Source: Azospira sp. I13 (GTDB lineage Bacteria; Pseudomonadota; Gammaproteobacteria; Burkholderiales; Rhodocyclaceae). From it: 64,000 nucleotides of DNA. Positions 16,912 through 28,891 of the stretch are shown here, piece by piece. The position numbers and the translations under genes were made by a program. The notes beneath the pieces are model-generated. The model saw only the letters and a program-made list of their open reading frames with translations. It was not told the origin of the DNA and ran no database searches. The stretch lies in contig NZ_BFBP01000025.1 in assembly GCF_003112695.1 (NCBI RefSeq), positions 1 to 64,000 on the forward strand. The letters run 5' to 3'. Within the stretch, counting starts at the first letter, position 1, and the number at the start of each line of letters is the position of its first letter.

Positions 16912-18777
16912 TCAGTGCTTCTTGAGGATGTTGATGGGCACCACCGTATCCGCATGGACGATGGCGTCGGGGGCGCAAGGCTGGACGCAGAGGCCGCAGC
17001 CAGTACAGGCGGCGGTCTCGATGCGCACGAAGTTGAGATCCACCTCGCGGCCGTTGGGCTTCACCACTTTGTCGCGGCGGGTGACGTGGATGGCGGGGCA
17101 GCCCACCTCGACGCAGTTGCCGCAGCCGGTGCACTTGTCCTCTTCCACCAGGTAGGGCTTCGTCTTGTGGTAAGCCTGGGTCAGCACGCAGGGCTGGTCG
17201 GTGACGATGACGGAAGGCCCTTCGGTCTTCACTTCTTCCCGGATGGTCTTGAACAGGGTGGGCAGTTCGTAGGGGTTCACCTTGTGCACCCGCTCCGGCT
17301 TCACGCCCAGGGCCTCCACCAGTTTCACGAAGTCCACCCGAGGAGCTTCCTCGCCGTGAATGTCGAAGCCGTTACCCGGATTGTTCTGGCCGCCGGTCAT
17401 GCCCACGGCCCGGTTGTCCAGCAGCAGCACGGTGACATTGCCCTTGTTGTAGACGATGTCCAGCAGGCCCTGCATCCCCATGTGCAGGAAGGTGGAATCA
17501 CCGATCACCGCCAGGATGCGCTTGTCCTTGTCAGACTCGCTCCGGCCCTTGTCCAGGCCCAGGGCAACGCCCATGGAGGCCCCCATGGAGATGCACGTAT
17601 CCAGGGCATTCCAGGGGTGGCCAGCGCCCAGGGTGTAGCAGCCGATATCGCCGGCGATGGTGATGTTCTTGACCTGGGAGAGGGTGTAATAGACGCCCAG
17701 GTGAGGGCAGGCCACGCACATGGTGGGGGGGCGGGGGAAAACCTGCATGGGGGCCACTGCCGTGGTGGCCGGCACCGGCTCGCCGCGCAGCTTGGCAATG
17801 GCCGCCTTGAGTACCGGCGGAGCCAGCTCGCCGATGCGGGGGAGGATTTCCTTACCCAGCAGGGCCAGGCCCTGGGCCTTCAATTCGGTTTCCAGCAGGG
17901 GTTCCACCTCTTCCACCAGCACCACCTGGTCGCACTGGGCGGCCAGTTCACGGCACTTTTCCACGGGCACCGGGTAGGAGAAGCCGAGCTTCAGCACCGG
18001 CGCGTCAGGAAAGGCCTCCTTGACGTGCATGTAGGCCGGACCGGAGGTGATGAAGCCGAGGCGGCGGTCACTGCCGGCCTCGATGACGTTGAGGGGAGAG
18101 ACCTCGGACTCGGCCTGGAGGGCGGCTTCCCGCTCGAACATCAGGGGAATGCGACGGGCAGCGCCGGAGGGCGTCATGACCCAGCGGGCCGGCTCCTTCT
18201 TGAAGCCGGCGCCCACATGCTCCTGCCGCTCGCCCACGGTGACCAGGGCCTTGACGTGGCAGATGCGGGTGGTCATGCGCAGGATCACCGGTACCTGGAA
18301 GCGCTCGGAGAGCTCGTAGCCGAGCTTGGTCATCTCGTAGGCTTCCTGGGAATCGGCGGGCTCCAGGATGGGCAGATGGGCAAAGCGGCCCCAGGTGCGG
18401 GAATCCTGCTCGTTCTGGGAGGAAGAGAGGCCCACATCGTCGGCGATGGCGATGACCAGGCCGCCGGCCACGCCGGTAAGGGTCAGGGTCATGAGGGCAT
18501 CGGAGGCCACGTTCATGCCCACGTGCTTCATGCAGCAGAAGGAGCGGGAACCGGCGTAGGCGGCGCCCACGGCCACCTCCAGGGAAACTTTTTCATTGAC
18601 GGACCACTCTGCGTAGAGGTCCGGATAGGTGGAAATCACTTCCAGCATTTCGGTAGCCGGTGTGCCCGGGTAGGCGGCGGCGACCTTGACGCCGGCCTCC
18701 CAGACGGCGCGGGCAACAGCTTCGTTGCCGGACATGAGCAGCCGGCTCTGTGCCGGCATTGGCGCGATGACGGCCAT
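16912..18777 (-). CDS. iorA: Indolepyruvate ferredoxin oxidoreductase, alpha subunit
   Basis: The 621-residue thiamine-diphosphate and Fe-S subunit. The start at 18777 follows GGGGGAGA; an earlier ATG at 18837 has no such site. The pyrimidine-binding domain is at the N-terminus (AAAYPGTPATEMLE), the TPP domain in the second half (AGDIGCYTLGAGHPWNALDT, then GDSTFLHMGMQGLLD). The C-terminus has two [4Fe-4S] ferredoxin motifs, CTGCGNCVEVGCP and CTGCGLCVQPCAP. The enzyme is oxygen-sensitive in known cases, and an FNR-type site in the right position lies upstream. Confidence 0.95.
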   Translation of the reverse strand: MAVIAPMPAQSRLLMSGNEAVARAVWEAGVKVAAAYPGTPATEMLEVISTYPDLYAEWSVNEKVSLEVAVGAAYAGSRSFCCMKHVGMNVASDALMTLTLTGVAGGLVIAIADDVGLSSSQNEQDSRTWGRFAHLPILEPADSQEAYEMTKLGYELSERFQVPVILRMTTRICHVKALVTVGERQEHVGAGFKKEPARWVMTPSGAARRIPLMFEREAALQAESEVSPLNVIEAGSDRRLGFITSGPAYMHVKEAFPDAPVLKLGFSYPVPVEKCRELAAQCDQVVLVEEVEPLLETELKAQGLALLGKEILPRIGELAPPVLKAAIAKLRGEPVPATTAVAPMQVFPRPPTMCVACPHLGVYYTLSQVKNITIAGDIGCYTLGAGHPWNALDTCISMGASMGVALGLDKGRSESDKDKRILAVIGDSTFLHMGMQGLLDIVYNKGNVTVLLLDNRAVGMTGGQNNPGNGFDIHGEEAPRVDFVKLVEALGVKPERVHKVNPYELPTLFKTIREEVKTEGPSVIVTDQPCVLTQAYHKTKPYLVEEDKCTGCGNCVEVGCPAIHVTRRDKVVKPNGREVDLNFVRIETAACTGCGLCVQPCAPDAIVHADTVVPINILKKH

Positions 18778-18820
18778 ATTGTCTCCCCCTGATTCGTTTC
18801 GGGTGTTAGTAAAGCGGGCC

Positions 18821-18862
18821 ATGCTAGCAGCCTCCATACGGAGGCGTCTTGATGCAAGTCAA
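18821..18862 (-). promoter_or_regulatory. FNR/Anr-type activator site and -10 of iorAB
   Basis: TTGATGCAAGTCAA (18849-18862) matches the FNR consensus TTGAT-N4-ATCAA at 9 of 10 positions. On the minus strand a -10-like TAGCAT lies at 18826-18821, which puts a start near 18814 and the site centred about 41.5 bases upstream, the standard class II activator position. Confidence 0.6.
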
Positions 18863-19043
18863 CGACAAGGGGGCGATAGATGCCTGAAAACAAGGACTTC
18901 CCGCACCTTTATTGGATGCGAATGTGATATTGGCGGGAAAAGGACGTTTCCCCGATGAAAACCCTAGTTTCCTCACCAGGGCCGGCGTATTACCATACGT
19001 TAAACAATAACCAGTGTGAAAAAATTCGCGGAGGAGACCCGGA

Positions 19044-20861
19044 ATGAATACTGCACCGCAACATAAGAGTGCGTTCTGGCAGTTATACGAAAACGTCGAG
19101 AAAACCTTCTTTAATTCCCTTTCGAAGAAACTGGCCAGTTTTCTTCTGCTTTTTTGTGTAGACCTCGCCTATGTGGGGGTCTATCTCTACCAGGAAGCGG
19201 TGGTCAAGGATTTGCTGCGTAGCGGCAACGCCACCCCGGAGCTGGCTGCCAGGATCGGCAGCAGTCTGGATGCCGGCCTCTACGCCATTAGCGCCCTCAC
19301 CCTGCTGGCCCTGTTCATGAACATCGGCCAGATTCTCTATCTGCGCCACCTCATTGTCCGCCCCATCAAGGTCATCACCACGATTTTCAACGAAATCGCC
19401 CGGGGCGAAGGGGACTTCTCCCGCAACCTGCCGCTCACCACCAACGACGAACTGCGGGAGCTTTCCGCCGGCTACAACCGCTTTGCCGACAAGATGCGGC
19501 AGATCATCGGTGAAGTACGCAAAATGTCCGTCAGCATCGCCCGGGAGGCCGTGCTGGTGAAGGCTCGAGTGGAAGAAACCGCCAAGAGCGCCCGGGAACA
19601 GGTGCGCCTGACCGAAACGGTGTTCACCGCCAGCACCGAGAGCACCCACGCCATTCAGAACGTGTCCGGCAGCACCCACGCCATTTCCGACTCCACCCAC
19701 GGCAACCTGGATATCGCCCGCAGCTCCCTCGGCGAAATGCAGGACATCGCCGGCAAGATCAACGCCGTCAGCGACAAGGTGCTGCAGTTCAACCACACGG
19801 TGGACGACCTCTCCCACCGCTCCGAGAGCGTCAAGCAGATCGCCGCCCTGATCCGCGACGTGGCCGACCAGACCAATCTGCTGGCCTTGAATGCGGCCAT
19901 CGAGGCTGCCCGGGCCGGTGAGGCCGGACGGGGCTTCGCCGTGGTGGCCGACGAGGTACGCAAGCTGGCCGAGCGGGTCAACAAGGCCACGGCGGAGATC
20001 GCCGGCAACATCAATGGCGTCATCACCCTGGTGGAAAACACCCGGGCCGAGAACGAAATCATCAACGCCGACGTGCTGCAGACCCGGGAAGTGGTCACCC
20101 GCTCCGCCGAGCAGTTCGAGCACATGGTGGAAGACTTCGAAGGCACCAGCGAAAAGCTGCTGCAGATTGCCTCTGCCATGGAAGAGCTTTCCGCCACCAA
20201 CGAGCAGGTGCACGAAAACGTGGACGGCATCCATGCCCTTTCCGGCAGCGTGGCCCGCCACATGGAAGAATCGGAACAGCGCACCCTGGAACTGGCCCAG
20301 GCCACCGAGGCGGTGCAGGAGCTGGTCTCCCGCTTCAAGATCGGCGCCGGTGCTTTCGACTTCGCGGTGGACCGCACCCGCCGTTTCCGCGACGACATCC
20401 AGGCCCAGCTGGACAACCTGGCCAAGCGCGGTGTCAATATTTTCGACCGGGACTACAAGCCCATTCCCGACACCAATCCACCCAAATTCAAGGTCAGCTG
20501 GGGCGATGCCTACGCCCAGTCCTGCCAGGGCCTGCTGGAAGACTGCCTACGGGATATCCCGGGCTGTACCTTCGCCGTGGGCATGACCAACGACAGCTAC
20601 CTCTCGGCCCACAACCTGAAGTTCTCCAAGCCCCTTACCGGCAATTACGACGCCGACCTGGTGGGCAACCGTACCTGCCGCAAGTTCGACCGCCCCTCGG
20701 AGCTGCGCTCCGCCCGCAACACCGAACCCATGCTGCTGCAAACCTACCAGCGAGATACTGGCGAGGTGCTGTGCGACATCGCCATGCCGATCCACATCAA
20801 CGGCCGCCATTGGGGCAACGTGCGGGTCGGTGTGCCGGCCGAAGCCCTGTTGGCGATGTAG
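19044..20861 (+). CDS. Methyl-accepting chemotaxis protein with a C-terminal sensory-type domain
   Basis: A 605-residue receptor; GGAGGAGA lies before the ATG. Two membrane helices (about 29-48 and 78-100) enclose only about 30 periplasmic residues, too short for a ligand domain. HAMP (100-155) and the signalling coiled coil follow, with the tip [20 protein letters not shown]. After residue about 440 the chain continues for 160 residues in a PAS/Cache-like domain containing [37 protein letters not shown] and [20 protein letters not shown]. So the sensor probably sits in the cytoplasm behind the signalling domain, which suggests an intracellular or redox cue. Confidence 0.92.
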   Translation: MNTAPQHKSAFWQLYENVEKTFFNSLSKKLASFLLLFCVDLAYVGVYLYQEAVVKDLLRSGNATPELAARIGSSLDAGLYAISALTLLALFMNIGQILYLRHLIVRPIKVITTIFNEIARGEGDFSRNLPLTTNDELRELSAGYNRFADKMRQIIGEVRKMSVSIAREAVLVKARVEETAKSAREQVRLTETVFTASTESTHAIQNVSGSTHAISDSTHGNLDIARSSLGEMQDIAGKINAVSDKVLQFNHTVDDLSHRSESVKQIAALIRDVADQTNLLALNAAIEAARAGEAGRGFAVVADEVRKLAERVNKATAEIAGNINGVITLVENTRAENEIINADVLQTREVVTRSAEQFEHMVEDFEGTSEKLLQIASAMEELSATNEQVHENVDGIHALSGSVARHMEESEQRTLELAQATEAVQELVSRFKIGAGAFDFAVDRTRRFRDDIQAQLDNLAKRGVNIFDRDYKPIPDTNPPKFKVSWGDAYAQSCQGLLEDCLRDIPGCTFAVGMTNDSYLSAHNLKFSKPLTGNYDADLVGNRTCRKFDRPSELRSARNTEPMLLQTYQRDTGEVLCDIAMPIHINGRHWGNVRVGVPAEALLAM

Positions 20862-20882
20862 GCCAGGCGGCGGCAGCAATGG

Positions 20883-20908
20883 AAAAGGGGCCTCGCGGCC
20901 CCTTTTTT
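20883..20908 (+). terminator. Terminator of the chemoreceptor gene
   Basis: AAAAGGGGCC and GGCCCCTTTTTT enclose a TCGC loop 20 bases after the stop codon: a standard intrinsic terminator, also able to act for the convergent gene at 20931. Confidence 0.9.
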
Positions 20909-20930
20909 CTGGCAGAAATTCTGGCCGGGC

Positions 20931-21125
20931 CTAATCCCGCCGGTCCATGGCTTCCCGTATCGCCTGCTTGGTATTTTCCTGATGGATGATGAAGAAAGCC
21001 ACGATGGTGGCTGGCAACCAGCCGATCAGGGTGACCTGCAAGACCAGCAGAACGATGCCGACCAGCACCCGGCCCTTCAGCATGACCGCGAGGAACGGCA
21101 GGAACAGGGCCAGGATGTAGGACAT
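20931..21125 (-). CDS. Small membrane protein, Pmp3/YqaE-like
   Basis: 64 residues from the ATG at 21125 (a longer frame to 21188 lies inside dolP). Two membrane helices: LALFLPFLAVMLKGRVLVGI and VTLIGWLPATIVAFFIIHQ. The pattern LP-LAVxLKG ... GWLPAxIxAFxII is that of Pmp3/YqaE proteolipids, which are stress-induced and affect membrane potential in yeast and plants. The bacterial role is unclear. It starts 1 base after the dolP stop, so it is the third gene of the SIS-dolP operon. Confidence 0.75.
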   Translation of the reverse strand: MSYILALFLPFLAVMLKGRVLVGIVLLVLQVTLIGWLPATIVAFFIIHQENTKQAIREAMDRRD

Positions 21126-21126
21126 C

Positions 21127-24048
<2,922 letters not shown>

Positions 24049-24049
<1 letters not shown>

Positions 24050-24077
24050 AAAAGGCGCCCCGCGGGGCGCCTTTTTT
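24049..24077. terminator. Bidirectional terminator
   Basis: AAAAAGGCGCCCC and GGGGCGCCTTTTTT form a long perfect stem with A and T runs on either side, between the convergent exonuclease-fusion gene and rnk, so it can serve both. Confidence 0.9.
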
Positions 24078-24095
24078 GTCACCGGCAGGCCAGGC

Positions 24096-24563
24096 TCACA
24101 TGGTCAGCCAGCCCCGGGCCTCGGGTTGGAAGGCCAGCTCGGCCAGCACCCAGCGGCCGGGAGCCCAGCCTTCCACCTCCAGGGCCACCGGGTCGCCGAC
24201 CTGGACGCCGAAAATGGCGGCCCCCAGCGGGCACAACACGGACCAGCAGCCCTCGGACGGATCATGATCTTCCGGGTACACCAGGGTCGCCTCGCGGCGC
24301 TCGCCGCTGTCGATGTTGTGCAACACCACGGTGGAATTCATGGTCACCAGGGTGGGCGGAATGGCTTCCGGCGGCACCGGGCTGGCCGCCCGCAGGCGCC
24401 GCAGCACGGCCCCGGCGGAAACGTGGATGCTGTGGTCGCGCAGATACATGCGCTCGATGAGGGGAACCAAGCGTTCCTGGTCCAGGGCGGAAATGATGAG
24501 GCCTCCGGCAACGGCGGCAGGATGGCTTGGGGCAGCGTGGGCGGCGTTGGCAACGTTAGGCAT
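24096..24563 (-). CDS. rnk: Regulator of nucleoside diphosphate kinase, GreA/GreB-C-terminal family
   Basis: 155 residues. The C-terminal 80 residues carry the GreA/B FKBP-like fold: MNSTVVLHNIDSGERREATL, YPEDHDPSEGCWSVLCPLG and AAIFGVQVGDPVALEV. The N-terminal part is a short helical region (LDQERLVPLIERMYLRDHSI) instead of the long Gre coiled coil, as in Rnk, which binds RNA polymerase but lacks transcript cleavage. The first 25 residues are Ala-rich and may precede the true start. Confidence 0.85.
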   Translation of the reverse strand: MPNVANAAHAAPSHPAAVAGGLIISALDQERLVPLIERMYLRDHSIHVSAGAVLRRLRAASPVPPEAIPPTLVTMNSTVVLHNIDSGERREATLVYPEDHDPSEGCWSVLCPLGAAIFGVQVGDPVALEVEGWAPGRWVLAELAFQPEARGWLTM

Positions 24564-24968
24564 GGCAGCTCCTGAGAAGCAGGCGTCCCGGCGGGCAGTC
24601 CCGGGGACAACAGAAAAAGGGATGAAACAGGAATTGTGAGGCAGGTCGCAGGGAGAGCGACAAGTGAGCGCCCGGCAGCGGGCTGCTTTCAGCGCAGCTG
24701 CCGGGCCGGGAAGGGATGGGCCGGAAGGCCCCGGTCAGCCCAGGCTCCAACCCGCCCGGCGCTGGAGAGGCGCGGGGATGCTGCTCGGCAGGGAAGGAAG
24801 TGGACGGACACGGCGGAGGGCAGTCTGACAGACAAGGAATGGCCTCAGTCTAGCCCAATGCCCGGCCGGGGGTAGCCGCCAAAACGCGTACGGCACTACC
24901 ACGACTTCGCAAACTACTCCGCTGTACCTACCGGTGGCGGTACCCGCCTTCCCCGGCCACCCCGCCCC
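24564..24968. other. Intergenic region between rnk and the aldehyde dehydrogenase gene
   Basis: 405 bases upstream of rnk and downstream of the aldehyde dehydrogenase stop. I see no convincing ORF, tRNA or strong hairpin. It presumably contains the rnk promoter on the minus strand. Confidence 0.5.
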
Positions 24969-26402
24969 TCAGCCCTGGCGCTGGGGCAACTGGATGGACC
25001 GGGTTTCCAGGAAATCCTCCACCCCGTGACGCCCCAACTCCCGGCCATAGCCCGACTGCTTGAAGCCGCCGAAGGGCGCCAGCATGTTGAAGAAGGCTCC
25101 GTTGATATCCACCTGGCCCGCCTGCAGGCGGCGGGCAAAGGCCAGGGCACGCCCTTCGTCAGCGGACCAGACGGCGGCCGCCAGGCCGTAATCCGTGCCA
25201 TTGGCGATGGCCAGGGCCTCCTCCTCATTCTCGTAGGTGAGGATGGCCAGCACCGGACCGAATACCTCCTCCCGGGCCAATCGGGCATCGGGCCGCACCC
25301 GGCCGAACACCGTGGGCCGCACGTAATAGCCAAGAGGCAGTTCCTCGGAAGGATGGCTGCCGCCGCACAGCAGCTCGGCCCCGTCGGCCACGGCCTGGTC
25401 GATCATGGCCCGCACCCGCTGCCGTTGCAGGCCGGAGGCCAGGGGGCCAAGCCGGGTGCCGTCGACCATCGGATCCCCCAGGGTGTAGGCAGCCGCTGCC
25501 TGTACCGCCAGGGCAGCGGCCTCTTCGTAGCGCTCGGCAGGCACCAGCAGGCGCGACAGGGCGGAACAGGCCTGGCCGGAATTGAGGAAGCAGCCAGCCA
25601 CCGAGCCCTTCACCGCTGCGGCAAGATCCGCATCCGGCAGCACCACGGAGGCGGACTTGCCGCCCAGCTCCAGGGATACCCGCTTGACCGTGGCCGCCGC
25701 CACTGCCGCCACCCGCTTGCCAGCGGCGGTACTGCCGGTGAAGGAAACCCCGGCCAGAGCGGGGTGGGCAGCCAGGGCCTCGCCCACTACCGGGCCGTAG
25801 CCGGTCACCAAATTGAAAACCCCGGCGGGTAGGCCGGCGGCGTGGATCACCTCGGCCAGGAGAAAGGCATTGAGGGGCGCCACTTCCGACGGTTTGAGCA
25901 CCACCGTGCAACCGGCGGCCAGGGCGGCGCCGACCTTGGCGGCGATCTGGTGCAAGGGGAAGTTCCAGGGGGTGATGCAGGCCACCGGGCCGGTGGGCAC
26001 CCGGCTGACCAGGGAATGGCCGATCCGCTCTTCCGGGAACCCTTCCGCCGCGATCTTGGCGCAGGCGCCAAAGGTGAAAATGGGGTTGCCGGCCTGCACC
26101 CGGGTGGCCAGCTTCACCGGCATGCCCACTTCGCTGGCGATGAGGCGACCCAGCTCGTCCTGCCGGGCCTTCAGGCCGTCGGCAATCTTCTGCAGGTAAG
26201 CGCCCCGCTCCGCGCCAGGCAACGCTGCCCAGGCGGGAAAGGCCGCCGCCGCGGCCCGGGCGGCCCGATCCGCGTCAGCCGCCGTGCCTTCGGGCACCTG
26301 GCCGATGCTCTGCTGCGTGGCAGGGTTTTCCACGGCAATCAGGCCGGGGGAAGCCGGGGCCACCCAGTGGCCGTCAATGTAAAGCTGGGCGTGATGATGC
26401 AT
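24969..26402 (-). CDS. NAD(P)-dependent aldehyde dehydrogenase
   Basis: A 477-residue soluble ALDH-superfamily enzyme of normal length. Cofactor and catalytic features: ACITPWNFPLHQIAAKVGAA with the catalytic Asn, SFTGSTAAGKRVAAVA of the NAD site, the general-base Glu in SLELGGKSASVVLPDADL, and the nucleophile Cys in LNSGQACSALSRL. The terminal EVFGPVLAILTYENEEEALA and PFGGFKQSGYGRELG are also standard. The aldehyde substrate cannot be told. It is a single gene, with its terminator not obvious. Confidence 0.93.
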   Translation of the reverse strand: MHHHAQLYIDGHWVAPASPGLIAVENPATQQSIGQVPEGTAADADRAARAAAAAFPAWAALPGAERGAYLQKIADGLKARQDELGRLIASEVGMPVKLATRVQAGNPIFTFGACAKIAAEGFPEERIGHSLVSRVPTGPVACITPWNFPLHQIAAKVGAALAAGCTVVLKPSEVAPLNAFLLAEVIHAAGLPAGVFNLVTGYGPVVGEALAAHPALAGVSFTGSTAAGKRVAAVAAATVKRVSLELGGKSASVVLPDADLAAAVKGSVAGCFLNSGQACSALSRLLVPAERYEEAAALAVQAAAAYTLGDPMVDGTRLGPLASGLQRQRVRAMIDQAVADGAELLCGGSHPSEELPLGYYVRPTVFGRVRPDARLAREEVFGPVLAILTYENEEEALAIANGTDYGLAAAVWSADEGRALAFARRLQAGQVDINGAFFNMLAPFGGFKQSGYGRELGRHGVEDFLETRSIQLPQRQG

Positions 26403-26502
26403 GGTGTCTCCTTCGCTCCGGTTGTTGTTGTCGGTCGGGGGTGTCGCAGGATTCTAAGGCAAAGCAGCGGCCCGGCATGGCGTCCGCCCAGGTGCATGGC
26501 AA

Positions 26503-26529
26503 GAAAAAGGCCGCCCCGGGGGGCGGCCT
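26503..26529 (-). terminator. Terminator of the downstream-facing chemoreceptor gene
   Basis: On the minus strand, AGGCCGCCCC and GGGGCGGCCT form a stem followed by TTTTC, 26 bases past the stop of the 26555-28219 chemoreceptor gene. Confidence 0.8.
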
Positions 26530-26554
26530 GGCCGGTGTGAAGAACGACCGGAAA

Positions 26555-28219
26555 TCAGACGCGGAAGGAGGAAATCACTTGGTCCACCTCCGTCGCCAGG
26601 CCATCCAGGCGGCGGGCGCTATCGGCCGTGTTGTCGGCAGCGGCATGGTTCTCGTCGGTCATCTGGGCGATGCCCTCGACGTGGCGGGCGATATCCAGGC
26701 TGGCGGCGCTCTGCTCCTGCAGGGCGCTGCTGATTTCGACGATGGCGGCGCTAACCTGCTGGGCCGCATCACGAATCTCGTTGATACGCTGGCCGGCATC
26801 AGCAGCCAGGGCCTGGCCGGCACCAACCTGCTCCACCACCTGACGCATTTCTGCCACAGCCTGGGTAGCGGAACGCTGAATCTTCTCGATCATGCTGCCA
26901 ATGTCCAGGGTGGACTGGGTGGTGCGCTCGGCCAGCTTGCGCACTTCGTCGGCCACCACGGCAAAACCGCGGCCCTGCTCGCCGGCCCGGGCCGCCTCGA
27001 TGGCAGCGTTGAGGGCCAGCAGGTTGGTCTGGTCGGCCACTTCCTTGATCACCTGGACCACGGCGGAAATCTGCTGGGAATCGTTGCCCAGGGATTCGAT
27101 GACCTGGGAGGCGCTGGTGACGATGGTGCCGATGGAGGCCATCTCCGTCACAGTCTTTTCGATGATCTCGCCGCCTTCGGTGGACACGGCGCCGGAACGC
27201 ATGGCCAGCTCCTTCGCCACGTGGGCGCTGTCGCTCACCGTGTTCACGCTGACGGTCATTTCCTCGATGGAGGCGGCCATGGCGGAGGAGGCGCTGCTCT
27301 GGTGGGCAGAGCTGCTGGCCACCTCGGAAGCAGCGGTGGACAAGGCTGACACCGCGCCCCGCACCTCGCCCATGCTGCCCTGGATGCTGCGCATGGAGCC
27401 CTGGATTTTCTCCAGCATCTGGTTGAGGGCGGACACCATGGTGCCGATCTCGTCATTTGCCGAATAATCCACGCGACGGGTCAGGTCGCTGCTGGCGGCA
27501 ATGTGGCGCACCGTCTCCTGGGCGATGGTGATGGGCCGCATGATGGAAACCAGGGTGGAAAGACCCAGGCCGATAATGCCGGCAACGGCGACGAGGAAGA
27601 CCACCAGCTCCGCATTCTTGGCGAAGGTCGCGGCTTCAATGGCGCTGTCGTAGGCCTTGTCCGACTCCTGGTTCTGCAGGTCGATCAGCTTCTGCAGGGT
27701 ATCCAGCATGGCGGTATTGACCGGCCGGCGCTGGGTGATGGCCTCCCGGGCATCGTTGAGGAGGCTCTGGAAAGCCTCATCGCTGTTGTTCTGCAGGAAA
27801 TGGCTTTCAGCGCCGCTGATACGCTTTTCCAGGGCCACCCACTGGTCCATCAGACCTTTGGTGGAAGACCACAGGCGGGCCTCTTCGCCATCCATGGGCA
27901 GAGCCTCGTAGGCCTTGATGGAATTGGTCACCGCATCCATGCCCTCCTTCTTGCGCCGCACGGCCAGCTCCAGTTCGGCCTTTTTCTTGTCGGCAGCAAG
28001 GCCCGGCGGCACCGCCAGAATCATGTAGGTGCTGCGGGAAACATTGGTAAAGCCTTCCTTCAGGGTCAGCAGGGCGGCAATGGAGGGCATACGATTGCCG
28101 CCGATGGCAGCAATGGCCTCCTGTTCCGAACTCATGCCGCGCAGACCCAGCCCGCCCACGGCAACGAGGGCGATGGTTGCTGCCACCAGAAGCAGGATCA
28201 ATTTGCTGCGAATACTCAT
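26555..28219 (-). CDS. Methyl-accepting chemotaxis protein with four-helix-bundle sensor
   Basis: 554 residues from the ATG at 28219, preceded by AGGGGA; the frame extends to 28363 without a good start. The N-terminal helix (6-27) and a second one (about 190-212) enclose an all-helical periplasmic domain of about 160 residues, fitting the four-helix-bundle (4HB_MCP) class. HAMP and the coiled coil follow, with [20 protein letters not shown] at the tip. It is divergent from the glycine-zipper gene. No CheR tether at the C-terminus. Ligand unknown. Confidence 0.94.
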   Translation of the reverse strand: MSIRSKLILLLVAATIALVAVGGLGLRGMSSEQEAIAAIGGNRMPSIAALLTLKEGFTNVSRSTYMILAVPPGLAADKKKAELELAVRRKKEGMDAVTNSIKAYEALPMDGEEARLWSSTKGLMDQWVALEKRISGAESHFLQNNSDEAFQSLLNDAREAITQRRPVNTAMLDTLQKLIDLQNQESDKAYDSAIEAATFAKNAELVVFLVAVAGIIGLGLSTLVSIMRPITIAQETVRHIAASSDLTRRVDYSANDEIGTMVSALNQMLEKIQGSMRSIQGSMGEVRGAVSALSTAASEVASSSAHQSSASSAMAASIEEMTVSVNTVSDSAHVAKELAMRSGAVSTEGGEIIEKTVTEMASIGTIVTSASQVIESLGNDSQQISAVVQVIKEVADQTNLLALNAAIEAARAGEQGRGFAVVADEVRKLAERTTQSTLDIGSMIEKIQRSATQAVAEMRQVVEQVGAGQALAADAGQRINEIRDAAQQVSAAIVEISSALQEQSAASLDIARHVEGIAQMTDENHAAADNTADSARRLDGLATEVDQVISSFRV

Positions 28220-28411
28220 GGAATCCCCTGATAATTGTGTAACGATGCCGGGCTGGTGCTGACAAGGCGCCAGCCAAACTATAACTTTTGGAAGAGGCTC
28301 GTTTTTACACGGATCACGGCCGTTCGACAATACCGACGCGTATGGAAAATCATCTACGGCCATACCCGCTGCCCGACCAAACCTTTTCCCCCTTTGATGG
28401 AGCGTACTGTC

Positions 28412-28891
28412 ATGAAAACCTTTGCCCTGCCCCTTCTTCTCACCGCCCTGCTGGGCTTTGCCGCACCAAGCCAGGCCGATGAACTGAAAACCGGCATCGG
28501 CGGGGCCCTCGGCGGTGCCGCCGGGGCCGCCGTCGGCCAGAAGCTGGGGGGCAACACCGGGGCCGTGGTCGGCGGTGCTGTCGGTGGCGGCGTGGGGGCT
28601 GGCGTGGCCAGCAACAGCAAGGACAAGACCGGCGCCGTGGTCGGCGGTGCCGTGGGCGGTGCCGGTGGCGCCCTGGCTGGCCAGAAGATGGGCGGCAAGA
28701 CTGGTGCCGTCGTGGGCGCCGGCCTAGGTGCAGGCGCCGGTGCGGCCCTGGGGGAAAACCTGACCAAGGACAGCCGCCGCGGTGACCGCTACGACGGCCG
28801 GGGCCGCCAGGGCGGCGGCACCCACCCCGCTTGCAATGGCCGCAAGGAGGGCCACTACAAGCACGGCAAGTTCAACAAGCACGGCTGCTAG
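28412..28891 (+). CDS. Secreted glycine-zipper protein
   Basis: 159 residues from the ATG at 28412, with GGAG 7 bases before it. A signal peptide ([20 protein letters not shown], then QA) is followed by a glycine-zipper region of about 90 residues built from near-repeats of [12 protein letters not shown], with QKLGGNTG and QKMGGKTG at matching places, so it arose by internal duplication. The C-terminal 45 residues are basic with several His and two Cys ([20 protein letters not shown]). Glycine zippers pack helices in membranes; an outer-membrane or pore-like location is plausible. Its last bases overlap the tail of the convergent chemoreceptor gene. Confidence 0.75.
   Translation: MKTFALPLLLTALLGFAAPSQADELKTGIGGALGGAAGAAVGQKLGGNTGAVVGGAVGGGVGAGVASNSKDKTGAVVGGAVGGAGGALAGQKMGGKTGAVVGAGLGAGAGAALGENLTKDSRRGDRYDGRGRQGGGTHPACNGRKEGHYKHGKFNKHGC

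Noticed and set aside
15310-18792. A 1160-codon open frame on the plus strand, antisense to folD, iorB and iorA
   Set aside because: It is rich in His, Gly, Gln and Ala as expected for the reverse of GC-rich coding DNA, contains no family pattern, and the minus strand genes are certain.
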